From: Isohypsibius dastychi
Lineage: Eukaryota; Tardigrada; Eutardigrada; Parachela; Isohypsibiidae
Length of the DNA: 11,043 nt
Reading direction: 5' to 3'
NCBI GenBank assembly: GCA_034696485.1
Contig: JAQIWT010001374.1
Coordinates: forward strand, 1 to 11,043
The notes under the pieces were generated by a model that saw only the letters and a program-made list of their open reading frames with translations, did not search any database and was not told where the DNA came from. The stretch's first letter is position 1. Every line of letters begins with the position of its first letter. Positions 1 through 7,492 of the stretch are shown here, in pieces. The translations under genes were made by a program, and so were the position numbers.

Positions 1-335
1 TCGGGGGGACAAAATGCCCGCCACAGGTGGGCATTAAGCAAAATCGGTCATCAGACCGCTTTTTGCGAGGAATATTTGTTTTTAGCTGTCGGGGAACCGC
101 CGCTCACGATGGCTTGCTCAGTAGTATTCGCACTGAGAAATGCGATCAGTGCTTTCCGGGCTGAAAATGGCAAAGGAGAAGATTGGATTGAAATCGGTAC
201 GACACGCATTTTTTATTCCTTTTGTGATCACGTTTCAGATCATCTTATATAATTCCAGACACGCCACTTACACCTGCTCGCGTTCAGCAGTACTGTCAGA
301 TCGACCGCTCGCAACTTAATTACGGAAATGCCTGA
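1..335 (+). CDS. Aldehyde oxidase / xanthine dehydrogenase family, 3' end (partial)
   Basis: This is the C-terminal end of a molybdenum-cofactor hydroxylase, which oxidises aldehydes or N-heterocycles/purines at a Mo centre. Exons by my model are 1-26, 86-196 and 259-335; the 5' part lies outside the window. Introns are 27-85 (59 bp, ends in a T-rich tttttag) and 197-258 (62 bp, ends in ccag). The middle exon reads AVGEPPLTMACSVVFALRNA, the signature around the catalytic Glu of this family (the E in GEPP). The last exon gives DTPLTPARVQQYC followed by about 14 residues and a TGA at 333-335, like the usual APATPERI ending. Phases join without stops. AATAAA at 351-356 follows the stop. The SVVFAL stretch leans toward insect-type aldehyde oxidase rather than xanthine dehydrogenase, but the subfamily is not secure. 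The 26-bp first exon is the least certain, as the usual SKA before VGEPP is not seen. Confidence 0.85.
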
Positions 336-350
336 TGCTGCCATCCTCAA

Positions 351-356
351 AATAAA
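351..356 (+). other. Poly(A) signal AATAAA for the Mo hydroxylase gene
   Basis: A canonical AATAAA lies 16 nt after the TGA at 333-335. This gives a very short 3' UTR and supports the placement of the last exon. Confidence 0.55.
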
Positions 357-377
357 CCCTCTCAGGTATACTCTAAA

Positions 378-383
378 TTTACT
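378..383 (-). other. Candidate variant poly(A) signal (AGTAAA) for the FMN reductase gene
   Basis: On the minus strand an AGTAAA lies about 160 nt past the stop at 545-547. A canonical AATAAA (minus) occurs further on at 212-217, inside the last intron of the convergent Mo hydroxylase gene. Which is used cannot be told from sequence; use of the second would make the two transcripts overlap tail to tail. Confidence 0.25.
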
Positions 384-544
384 ACGTTCCTTTTTCCCGA
401 ACAAATAACCACAAAAGAATTCCATTTTTATCAAAACGCACGGTTCCATTTTTTTCTTTTGCTTCATTCATAACCAGTGAATTCGTTGTCTTTCCAAAAA
501 ATTTTGAAAACACGCTATTCGTGAGGAAAACACGTAATAGGATA

Positions 545-2051
545 TCACGTAGGCACAGGAGCAATCTGAAAAGAAGAATAAGAATATAACATCCAACCGG
601 AAGTTGCGGCCTTTTAGATTACTCCGCACCTTCTTGTGATTATTTAAAGCCGCCACAAACCATTCAAGCTGAAGGGTCATTTTACTAATTTCCTGAAATT
701 GTTGTGATCAATATAAGATGGAAATGTGAGGGGATGAGTGATTCTTAATATACCTCTAACAGCGCGTCGCATTTGTTTTCGATGGGGGAACCATCCTCTG
801 TTATCATTTCTTGGACGAACGGCATTACTGAAAACAAAAAGTTGTCAGAAAACGAAGAACTAAATTGGGGATTATGACGTGCCAACATAAGCCGGAACAG
901 AGATCATTTTTAATTCCGCTAGGAATTCCCGGAGCTGTTCGGCTGCTCGGATTCCACCATCGAGGCCTGCAGAAAAAAAGGCGATTAGTTTGTAAGCCGA
1001 TTAGTCTTGTCTCATGGAATTGATTTCCGGAAGATACCGTTTGAGTAACACACTATTGCAACGGGGCGATCTGCATAGGATTTTGGAGGGAAGTGACTGA
1101 GTAAGCTGACCAGTGTGGGAGAAATTGAGGAATTATATTCTGGACAGACAACTACAAAACAATCGGCGGTTTCGATTTGGGTGTTGATTTTTGAGAGAGC
1201 TGGTGGAATTTGTTCGGGAGAGTGGTATAACTGGACAGGTTTCACGAGTTGTCCCAGGTTGAGTTCTTTCGGGTCTGTGAAAATATTAACAAATAACGGT
1301 AATTGTTGAAATAATTGTAGAAATAATTTACGATGAGGTAATTATTTGCTATTTATACCGGAAAATTGAACGGATATTAATATTTTGCGATTTCCGCTGT
1401 CATTACCTTTGTCCTTCCGCAAAATAGTATTTCCGGGCGTCATCAAGCAGTATTTTATTCTCTTTAATTCCGATAAATACGTACTCTCAATGCATATCGC
1501 TTCATTACTCAAACAAAATCCTATTGTTTGTTTGAATTGGTTTTAATATAGTTTTGACATGCGGTATGTATTGAATTCATGATAAAAGCGTCGAAAATTT
1601 TGGGGCATATCGCTTACTTTTTCAAGATTTTCAGTTTGATAAATATTGATCTAATATTCCATACCTGAAGTTTGTTTATACGAAACTTTATCGCCAGAAT
1701 TTATCCTTGTGAAACTTCACGTGTCTTACCTACGACGGAGACGATGTGTTGCCTTTTTTCCAGAAAGCTCGTCACGAATTTTCCCACACGTTCACAGAGG
1801 CGTCCTTCTCGAAAAATACTGCCCAGAAATACTGAAATCCGAAGACCGCTCCCTGATTCCGGAACAGGGTTCGGTAGAACTGGATCCGAAATATTTAATA
1901 CAACCGGCTCCGTAATATTTAATTCCTCAAAAGCAGGAGCTGCCGAAACTTTCGTTGAGGCAGGCAGTTCGGTTTGAGCCGGAGATTTTGTTTGAAGGTT
2001 AGTTGAGGAATTCGGAACCGTTTTCGAGGGATTTGAGCATGCGGAACCCAT
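545..2051 (-). CDS. NADPH-dependent FMN reductase / quinone reductase-like flavoprotein with acylated N-terminal extension
   Basis: A flavodoxin-fold oxidoreductase, expected to bind FMN and reduce flavin or quinones with NAD(P)H. Exons on the minus strand: 2051-1730, 1274-1038, 966-883, 827-754, 692-630 and 565-545, totalling 801 bp (266 aa plus TGA). Frames close exactly at every junction. Residues 1-69 are a Ser/Thr/Pro-rich extension starting MGSACSNPSK, a good N-myristoylation signal with a neighbouring Cys. The domain starts near residue 70: VFLGSIFREGRLCERVGKFV is the phosphate-binding GSxREGR region with one extra residue (F80). CPEYNSSISP at 151-160, HFPPKSYADRPVAIVCYSN ending at 186, then GLDGGIRAAEQLREFL follow in family order. 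The C terminus is LEWFVAALNNHKK plus a seven-codon last exon, including the stop. Intron 828-882 needs a GC donor to keep the family-like frame. Introns are 455, 71, 55, 61 and 64 bp. The gene converges on the Mo hydroxylase gene. Confidence 0.85.
828..882 (-). other. Putative GC-AG intron of the FMN reductase gene
   Basis: The minus-strand donor reads TTG|GCACGT and the acceptor tttgttttcag. Only this junction joins VPAYV to MPFVQEMITEDG in frame, matching without gaps the family pattern IPxxFPIPxVQxxxxEDG. Nearby GT donors lead to an immediate TAA or shift the frame. Confidence 0.6.
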
Positions 2052-2075
2052 ATTCAGATTCTACTTAATCTGAAT
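2052..2075 (-). promoter_or_regulatory. Hairpin directly upstream of the FMN reductase start codon
   Basis: A perfect 9-bp inverted repeat (attcagatt / aatctgaat) with a 6-nt loop abuts the ATG at 2051-2049. If transcribed in the leader it would place a stem at the initiation site. The 10-bp palindrome ctgaattcag overlaps its far arm (2070-2079). A role is inferred only. Confidence 0.35.
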
Positions 2076-2183
2076 TCAGTTATATGCTCTGGAATTAGGA
2101 TTATATGTCTTGGTAAATGAAAATAATAAGGAGCAGAGAAATGTGTGGCGACAAAGCTATTTTGTAGCAATCACTTCACCTCC

Positions 2184-2264
2184 CGCAGTGTTTACGCCTG
2201 AATGAAATCAGGACTGCGAAAAGGGACGAATAAGCACGAAGTGTGCTGTCAGTCTCCCGAGACT
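2184..2264. other. Cluster of hairpins; possible structured RNA or dispersed-repeat fragment
   Basis: Three stems occur within 81 bp. The first pairs cgcagt (2184-2189) with actgcg (2213-2218) and, inside it after a 7-nt bulge, cctga (2197-2201) with tcagg (2208-2212). The second pairs agcac (2233-2237) with gtgct (2243-2247). The third pairs agtctc (2251-2256) with gagact (2259-2264). I do not recognise a tRNA, snRNA or other family; no A/B box or Sm site was seen. Confidence 0.35.
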
Positions 2265-2610
2265 AGCCGACAAAATTCTGGATTGTTGGATAATGATTAA
2301 ATTTTTTAGTGCATCGAGCTTAGTGCACGCAGTTTACCGTTTCCAGATTTCCATTCCAACTTTCTTCGGTCATTTCAGTGAGTTCACGTACAAATGCTCC
2401 AAAGCTTGAAGTATACAAAGGTGTTTTTTTGTGCCACAGTACTTGTTTTTTTACTTAGTTTTGCAAAAAAACTGCAAAATTTCAGGGTACATGTACTTGA
2501 ACGTAAAATTTGAAGCAGTGAATAAATGAGTGAACAAAATAACAATTGGTAAAATCAATCACTACGATTCTCGTATGATGAGCTTCGTTTCTGGATCGGA
2601 GTTTCCTGGA

Positions 2611-3136
2611 TTAATTGTGTACTTCGACGCGGCGGATTCGGACTTTTCGGTTTCGAAAACAGCAGCAACCGCAACAACAGCAAAGGAGAACACAGAGCAG
2701 GACTACGGCAACCTGTGGAAGAAATATTATACTTGAGCTGAAGAACTATTTATTGGCATATCTCACCAGAATTGCAATAACAATTCCAATGATCGCTCCG
2801 ATTGTCAAGCCAGTCCTGTTAAAGAAATTAATTATCGATTCGTTATTCAATATCGCTATTCAATAGGTGGTTTTTTCTGGCGTCATACCTGTTTTCGACG
2901 TAGTTTTCAAAAGTACAGCAGAATCCTGACATGGGGGAGGAATTCACCAAACAGCAATATTCCCCAGTAAGACCGAGAACTGGACAAGTCATAAGTCCGC
3001 AACTTGTTGCTGCATCACTTCCTTCAAAGACAGGAAAATCAAAACTGTCAATTAAGTAATATATAATTTCCATCTTCTGCTTACCAGCCAAACAACAAGC
3101 GATCACGACGAAGACGGCATTCGACAAAGCTCCCAT
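2611..3136 (-). CDS. Small Cys-rich type I membrane protein, Shisa/CYYR1-like in architecture
   Basis: Exons on the minus strand: 3136-3085, 3021-2889, 2815-2767 and 2712-2611, totalling 336 bp (111 aa plus TAA). Introns are 63, 73 and 54 bp, all GT..AG, in phases 1, 2 and 0. Residues 1-18 (MGALSNAVFVVIACCLAG) form a signal peptide. Residues 19-62 are a short lumenal/extracellular domain with six cysteines (25, 30, 40, 41, 52, 53), including two CC pairs, and one N-glycosylation sequon (N44). Residues about 63-88 form a membrane helix (TIGAIIGIVIAILVAVVLL). It is followed by CCCCGCCCF at 89-97 and a basic tail FRNRKVRIRR ending in VEVHN. CC pairs before a Gly/Ile-rich helix with cytoplasmic cysteines recall Shisa and CYYR1 proteins, but I cannot prove homology. 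The cysteine run is probably palmitoylated. Exon 3 without splicing would read on for five codons (VRYAN K) to TAG. Confidence 0.72.
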
Positions 3137-3895
3137 TATTAAGTGATAAAAAATAGTTGAGATGACGATGACCTTTGGGAGTCAAAACGTTGGGGAATAT
3201 ATTTTGCAAGCGTGATATATGACAGGGTTTGATGGAAGCCTTGGAAAATCGGAAATGTAACAGTCTCATAAGTCAGAGAGTTTTGACGACATGTCAATGT
3301 TTACCCTTGTGGAAAATATGTGCTGTTAAGAAATCGCCCCGGCCCACACCTCGAATTATTCACGTATTCATTCATTGTTAAAACATTTTTGGCCCACGCT
3401 CCATCGAGATCAACTACAAAGTTCATCTGAGCTTATCACGAAATCACAGCAACTTTTTGTCGTAAAAAGAGCTATGTATACAGATCAAAAGACCGATATG
3501 TTGACAGAAGACAAATCTGCGATATAACACCCGGTAAACAAAACATTTTATCACATATTTTACGAAGAAAAATAGGATTGGATATGAGTATAAAATAAAA
3601 GAAAATACCGGTGATTCTATCGATAATTATGGATTTTTTCGTGGATGGTACTTCTTGTTTTCAATATTATATATTCACTTGTTGAGCTTGTTGGGTAATC
3701 TTATGAAATTAAGCATTTAAATCAAATTGGGGTTTGTTTGTTTTAAGTTGTTTTAAGTTGACCTAATTTCTCGAATTCTTTCCAAAAATACGAATTCTGA
3801 GTTTGTTTTTTATTCGTAATACGGAGTTTCTGCCGACCGGGATTTCGAATTAAATTCAGGAGAAAAGTTTTAGTCAACACAAACATTGGGAAATG
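3137..3895. other. Intergenic region between the Cys-rich membrane protein and cyclase genes
   Basis: AT-rich DNA with no supportable coding frame. It should contain the promoter of the minus-strand gene starting at 3136 and the 3' UTR of the cyclase gene ending at 3896. A short direct repeat (tgttttaagt twice in a row, about 3739-3758) is the only structure noted. No firm TATA box or poly(A) signal could be assigned. Confidence 0.55.
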
Positions 3896-6711
3896 CTAAC
3901 GGACAATCATTTGAAGTATTACCATTTGAAAAACAAGCAATAAAGTTATTGAAGACAACTTCGCAGCATCATTAGTTATTTTGGGTTTCTTTGAGTGGTC
4001 TTTGGGTTTCCTCGTAGTTGCTGTGAGTTCGGCGGTTACAGCTGTTATCCTCGTCATTTTTTCCGTCGTGGTTGTCCCGGCACTTTTCCCAGCAGTTTTC
4101 TTTCTCGTTCTGGCCGTGTCGACTCTAATACTTCCTGATGTGGACGGATAGGTTTGTGTATTGACAGCCATGTTCTGACCATTACGCCATCCGAAAGCCA
4201 CGAGTCTCAATGGCGCCTGCAAATCGTACAAAATTCCCTTTACTGTCTGGCTATATTTCGTCTCGGAGAGTCCACAAACCCCAGCAAACATGCTTAAAAT
4301 CAGTTTTGCAAAAGACGATATTTTGAAGGAATTAGTTGAAAAACAAATTTGAAAGAAATATTAATAGATTCCTGTTTAATTGATTAAACTTTTATTACGT
4401 ACAGTAATTGTTGCTTTTGATACGTTTAACAGACAACATTCTGAAGACAGTAGTCAAATGAGTGAATAACGGAAAATTTAGCTTCTTTGCAGGGGGCCCT
4501 GCAAAACAGTTGAAAAAATGGGTAACAGTTGAAAAAATGCAGCACAACTTGAGATTTCCAAAAATCAAAATCACTGAACCAGGATTAGCAATGCAACAGT
4601 TTAATTCCAAGACATTCTGTACATTGATGATTTTTGTAGCGATTCTTGTAATTTTAATGAATGTAATCAAAGAAAATCTAAATATTTTTCAAATGTTTGA
4701 GGTAGACGAACGAGTTCTGATGAGAACACATCATTTTCGTTTTATTTTCAGTTGACAGAATTTTGCTCATGCTGGATGAAGTAAATTCAATTTGAAAACA
4801 GAGATTTGTATGAATTCTCAAAGACTAAATGTATATTCGGTGGTGAGGAGAATATGAATTTTAAGTTTCGATGTGTTTTTTTAACTGTTTTGAAATCATG
4901 TTTTGCGTTTATTTATCTCTTGCAGTACTATTCAACCTGCGTTCTTACCCCAGTTCCGCCGGCAATTTTCATGGGCAATCCAAAAACAATACTCCCAGTC
5001 GCTGGCATCATTTCCAAATTAGCGACAAATTCTATGACAACTTTCTCCGCTTTTGCCAGTTTGTGATGAGCCGGAAGAAACCGCTGATTCTCGCCGGCAT
5101 CAATCGAGGGCCCATCAATAGCAATTGCTTTTATGAAGCGATGTTTGATAATCCAGTCTGCGGCGTCGGGATGGAGTCCCGGAAAATGATATTCAGTGTC
5201 GTCGGGGAAGTTTTCTGTTCCGAAGAGCATGTTCCGATTTGGCCATTTACGTGACGCACATCCGGTGAATATAAACAAAATGCATCGTTGCGGCATTTTT
5301 CCATACTGCTCTTCCCAGTTCTGGAAGTCTTCGGGGGTAACTTGATATTCGGGATTGTGGAGAACTTTAGCAGAGACATCGACGACGACAGCCGGTCCCA
5401 TCAGCTGGTTGATTGGAATGTTGTCCACTGAGATCCTAAATAAAAACAACCATTTTTCTGAAATTCATGTTTAAGTTTTGAATCGAGGTCATAAGCAGTT
5501 TTTAATAAATTCGCCTGATTGTTTTTTTAATTTTATCAAACACAATCCAAGACAGGTTTTTTATCCGAACCGCTATTTTTTTGGTGTGTTTGGTTTTTTG
5601 GTTCTGAAGATGAACATCGTTTTGTGAGAAAATTAACTAGAGACGTAATCGTGCGAAAAAAACTTGGTGTACTTTTTGACAGCTTGAATTTGAAAATATT
5701 GTCTTGGAGTTCCGATGTGATGGCAGATGTTTTGGCCATAAAGATCAACGATCACGGAGTTTTACGACTCCGCTGAATGTACGACTTATTTGACCAGTTA
5801 TTTTCTGTGTTGTTCATTCCACCAAGAAAACAACGAGCAGAGACAGAAAAACGCAGAGGTTTCCCAATTAGTATAATTGTGAGGTAAAGAGTTCTTTGAG
5901 GTTTGTTCTTCCAGAAATTCTCTGGTTTTTACAGTTTTCAGATCATTTACACGGTCATGTCGACGATCTTATTTTAACGTTCAGCTGTCGATTGACATTG
6001 ATTGACGCTGCCATTTAGCCCAATGGTCACTTCTAAATTATGATGGAATACTCCAACTCTGCCGTGATCAAATTCAATCTGATATCCAGAAAAAGCTCTC
6101 GATAGTGACCTTTCATGGCCATCAACGGTTCAATGAGATCTGTTGATCATGAAATGTCTGTGTAGAAACATAGAGAAAACTACGTACTAGTATGGTAAAT
6201 CCGTGATTCAAATGTTTACGGTTTTGATTTGATCAAGAATTTTAACAGGGATTTTGTAAGAACGAGTGAATAAAAGAAAATAATTTCAATAAGTAATACA
6301 AAACACAAATTTAATAAATTGTTCAAAAACTTGAGGTCGGAAAAATATGGGAAAATATGAGGATAATTCAGTCAGAAAAGCGATATGAGGAATAAAGAAA
6401 CTTTGTTCTTACCCGTTTCTTTGCGTATGCGATGGCGCATCAACGTGAGTTCCTCCATGCTCCGCTGCTTGGAACCAATACGCTGCTTGATGTTGGCCCT
6501 TTTTATCAGTTCGATGATACACAGATCCCAGCTGAAACGTGAAACCCAGTTGCTCCATAGTCGGATAATAAACAGTTCGGTTATCAAAAGGGTACGTGAG
6601 ATCGAGGACATCATTCTCATCTAGATCCACAATCAAGCTCCCCAACCCGAGATCTCCAAACAAAAATAAACTCAACTGAACAGAATAAAATATACAAATC
6701 AACTCCCGCAT
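3896..6711 (-). CDS. Secreted metal-dependent cyclase-family hydrolase with Thr-rich tail and probable GPI signal
   Basis: Member of the cyclase family (PF04199; relatives include bacterial KynB kynurenine formamidase and isatin hydrolase), metal-dependent hydrolases acting on amide or lactam bonds. Exons on the minus strand: 6711-6413, 5435-4949 and 4216-3896, totalling 1107 bp (368 aa plus TAG). Introns are 977 and 732 bp. The start is the first ATG after the in-frame leader, in context CAAAATG. Residues 1-24 are a signal peptide (MRELICIFYSVQLSLFLFGD). The metal motif HGGTHVDAPSH is at 85-95, followed by VDNIPINQLMGPAVVVDV. Later come AIDGPSIDAG, PAHHKL, IEFVANLEMMPATGS and FGLPMKIAGGTG, joined across the second intron to APLRLVAFGW, all in family order. 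After about residue 275 the usual protein would end. Here a roughly 70-residue Thr/Lys-rich stretch follows, then NDAAK and a hydrophobic end (LSSITLLLVFQMVILQMIVR). That arrangement suggests a GPI-anchored ectoenzyme. The substrate is unknown. Confidence 0.88.
4217..4948 (-). other. Cyclase gene intron 2, with palindrome, direct repeat and a small opposite-strand ORF
   Basis: The donor ACTGGG|GTAAGAAC and acceptor GATTTGCAG|GCGCCA bracket 732 bp. Inside are a 20-bp near-palindrome at 4486-4505 (tttgcaggg / ccctgcaaa around gg), a 16-nt direct repeat aacagttgaaaaaatg at 4505-4520 and 4524-4539, and a 72-codon plus-strand ORF (4537-4755). Confidence 0.75.
4537..4755 (+). CDS. Doubtful small ORF with one membrane segment, nested antisense in the cyclase intron
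   Basis: A 72-codon frame starting MQHNLRFPKIKITEPG, with a hydrophobic segment FCTLMIFVAILVILMNVI and a more polar end. I recognise no family. It could be an exon (a T-rich run ending ttctttgcag at 4483-4492 would make an acceptor, and GTAGAC at 4701 a donor), but AT-rich introns produce hydrophobic frames of this length by chance. It is listed because a short basic N terminus followed by one helix is a common small-membrane-protein shape. Confidence 0.15.
   Translation: MQHNLRFPKIKITEPGLAMQQFNSKTFCTLMIFVAILVILMNVIKENLNIFQMFEVDERVLMRTHHFRFIFS
5436..6412 (-). other. Cyclase gene intron 1
   Basis: This 977-bp intron has donor AAACGG|GTAAGAAC and acceptor tttttatttag|GATCTC. It interrupts codon 100 (phase 2) just after the metal-binding motif. 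No coding frame, repeat family or RNA gene could be supported inside it; several short inverted repeats are no better than chance. Confidence 0.8.
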
Positions 6712-6956
6712 TTTGTAGGTCCAGATCAAGAAATCATAAATTGATTATTTAATTCTTGATAATAAAATGTCGGGAAAAATTCATCGCATTTCTGAACAGA
6801 AATTCAGAAGGAGAGGAGCAAGCAAATGGGCAAATCTTATCCCTTGCTTCTTACGAGAATATATGCGCAACAGTTTATGGGAGCTATATTGGGCCGGCGG
6901 GCTAATTAGTGATCGCAGAAATCGGATCTCTCTAGTGCTAAGTTGAAATATGAGTT

Positions 6957-7097
6957 TTAAACATCGCACTTGTTTTCTTCATTGGAGCTACGGAGGAACC
7001 CATTGATCTCTTCTCGCTTCGGCTTGAATTTTGAAAGATGATTCAGTGTGTGTGAGGAAGCCTTCAGAAGCCCGTCCATTTGCTCCATCGCTGTCAT
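6957..7097 (-). CDS. Uncertain 46-residue small protein or terminal exon
   Basis: An ATG in good context (GGAAAATGAC) opens 46 codons to a TAA at 6957-6959. The product begins MTAMEQMDGLLKASSHTL and ends SSNEENKCDV; it is hydrophilic, probably helical, and has neither signal peptide nor membrane segment. Upstream on the same strand, a strong donor (GCGAA|GTATGTTTAT) and an acceptor (cttgtttatag) lie 59 bp apart, the intron size usual in this window. They could be a 5' UTR intron or a last coding junction. A TAG lies in frame before the ATG in the unspliced leader. A second frame on the same strand is open from the TAG near 7200 to about 7000 but has no ATG. I recognise neither product. It could also be an upstream ORF or leader of the cyclase transcript. 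Confidence 0.25.
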   Translation of the reverse strand: MTAMEQMDGLLKASSHTLNHLSKFKPKREEINGFLRSSNEENKCDV

Positions 7098-7271
7098 TTT
7101 CCGACCGCAACTTTCGGACAGCTAATGGGGCTATAAACAAGAACGCATCTGATTGAGAAATATTTTCCTTCTGATCAATATAAACATACTTCGCCTTGAC
7201 TTGGCGCTAAAGGCAAAAGTTCAGATCCCAGATGAGCACTTTAAATTTATTAAACGAAACCAGGATTAATT

Positions 7272-7492
7272 GTAGACAGCGCCATCTGGCGAAATGGTAA
7301 ATTGGACAACCTGGAACTACTTCACGACTAAATTCAATTCCAATTTGAAAATTCAATAAATATTAATAATAATGCAACAAATTTGGATGGACTTGATTTG
7401 AACCTCTGAACAAACGGGATCGTTCGCCGACGTCCTTCTCGGATACAAGTAGTCAAAATGGCTCTACCGTAAAACCAGACGGCGCTGTCTAC
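7272..7492. mobile_element. Candidate TA-flanked MITE (221 bp)
   Basis: An 18-bp inverted repeat bounds the element: gtagacagcgccatctgg at 7272-7289 and ccagacggcgctgtctac at 7475-7492 match at 17 of 18 positions. Both ends carry TA immediately outside GACAGCGCC..., as expected for a Tc1/mariner-type target site duplication. The interior is noncoding and AT-rich, so the element would be nonautonomous. Identification rests on the ends alone. Confidence 0.5.

Larger units (their letters stand above)
2052..2610. other. Intergenic region between FMN reductase and the Cys-rich membrane protein gene
   Basis: There is no convincing coding frame on either strand. It must hold the FMN reductase promoter and leader and the 3' UTR of the next minus-strand gene. 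A more GC-rich block at about 2150-2290 contains several close hairpins (listed separately). The rest, about 2290-2520, is AT-rich with T and A runs and shows nothing else I can support. Confidence 0.6.

Noticed and set aside
468-680. A 70-codon minus-strand frame continuing past exon 5 of the FMN reductase into hydrophobic residues
   Set aside because: A 64-bp intron with good splice sites inside it restores a normal-length C terminus; the run-on is most likely intron read-through.
2530-2866. Plus-strand frames with Gln and Thr/Ala runs
   Set aside because: They are the antisense of the poly-Cys exons: Cys/Gly codons on the minus strand produce CAG/ACA runs on the plus strand.
4806-5254. 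Plus-strand frames of 86 and 127 codons
   Set aside because: They are largely antisense to the conserved cyclase exon 4949-5435, which matches a known family in the other direction.
5536-5748. A 70-codon minus-strand frame
   Set aside because: It lies within cyclase intron 1, has no family resemblance, and including it would break the exon 1 to exon 2 join.
6892-6907. A 14-bp match (ggccggcgggctaa) to the channel exon near 10019
   Set aside because: One match of this length across 11 kb is not far from chance expectation, and nothing flanking it is shared.
6781-6969. A minus-strand 62-codon frame and a 27-codon plus-strand ORF from the ATG near 6826
   Set aside because: Both are short, without recognisable motifs or splice support; chance is sufficient.
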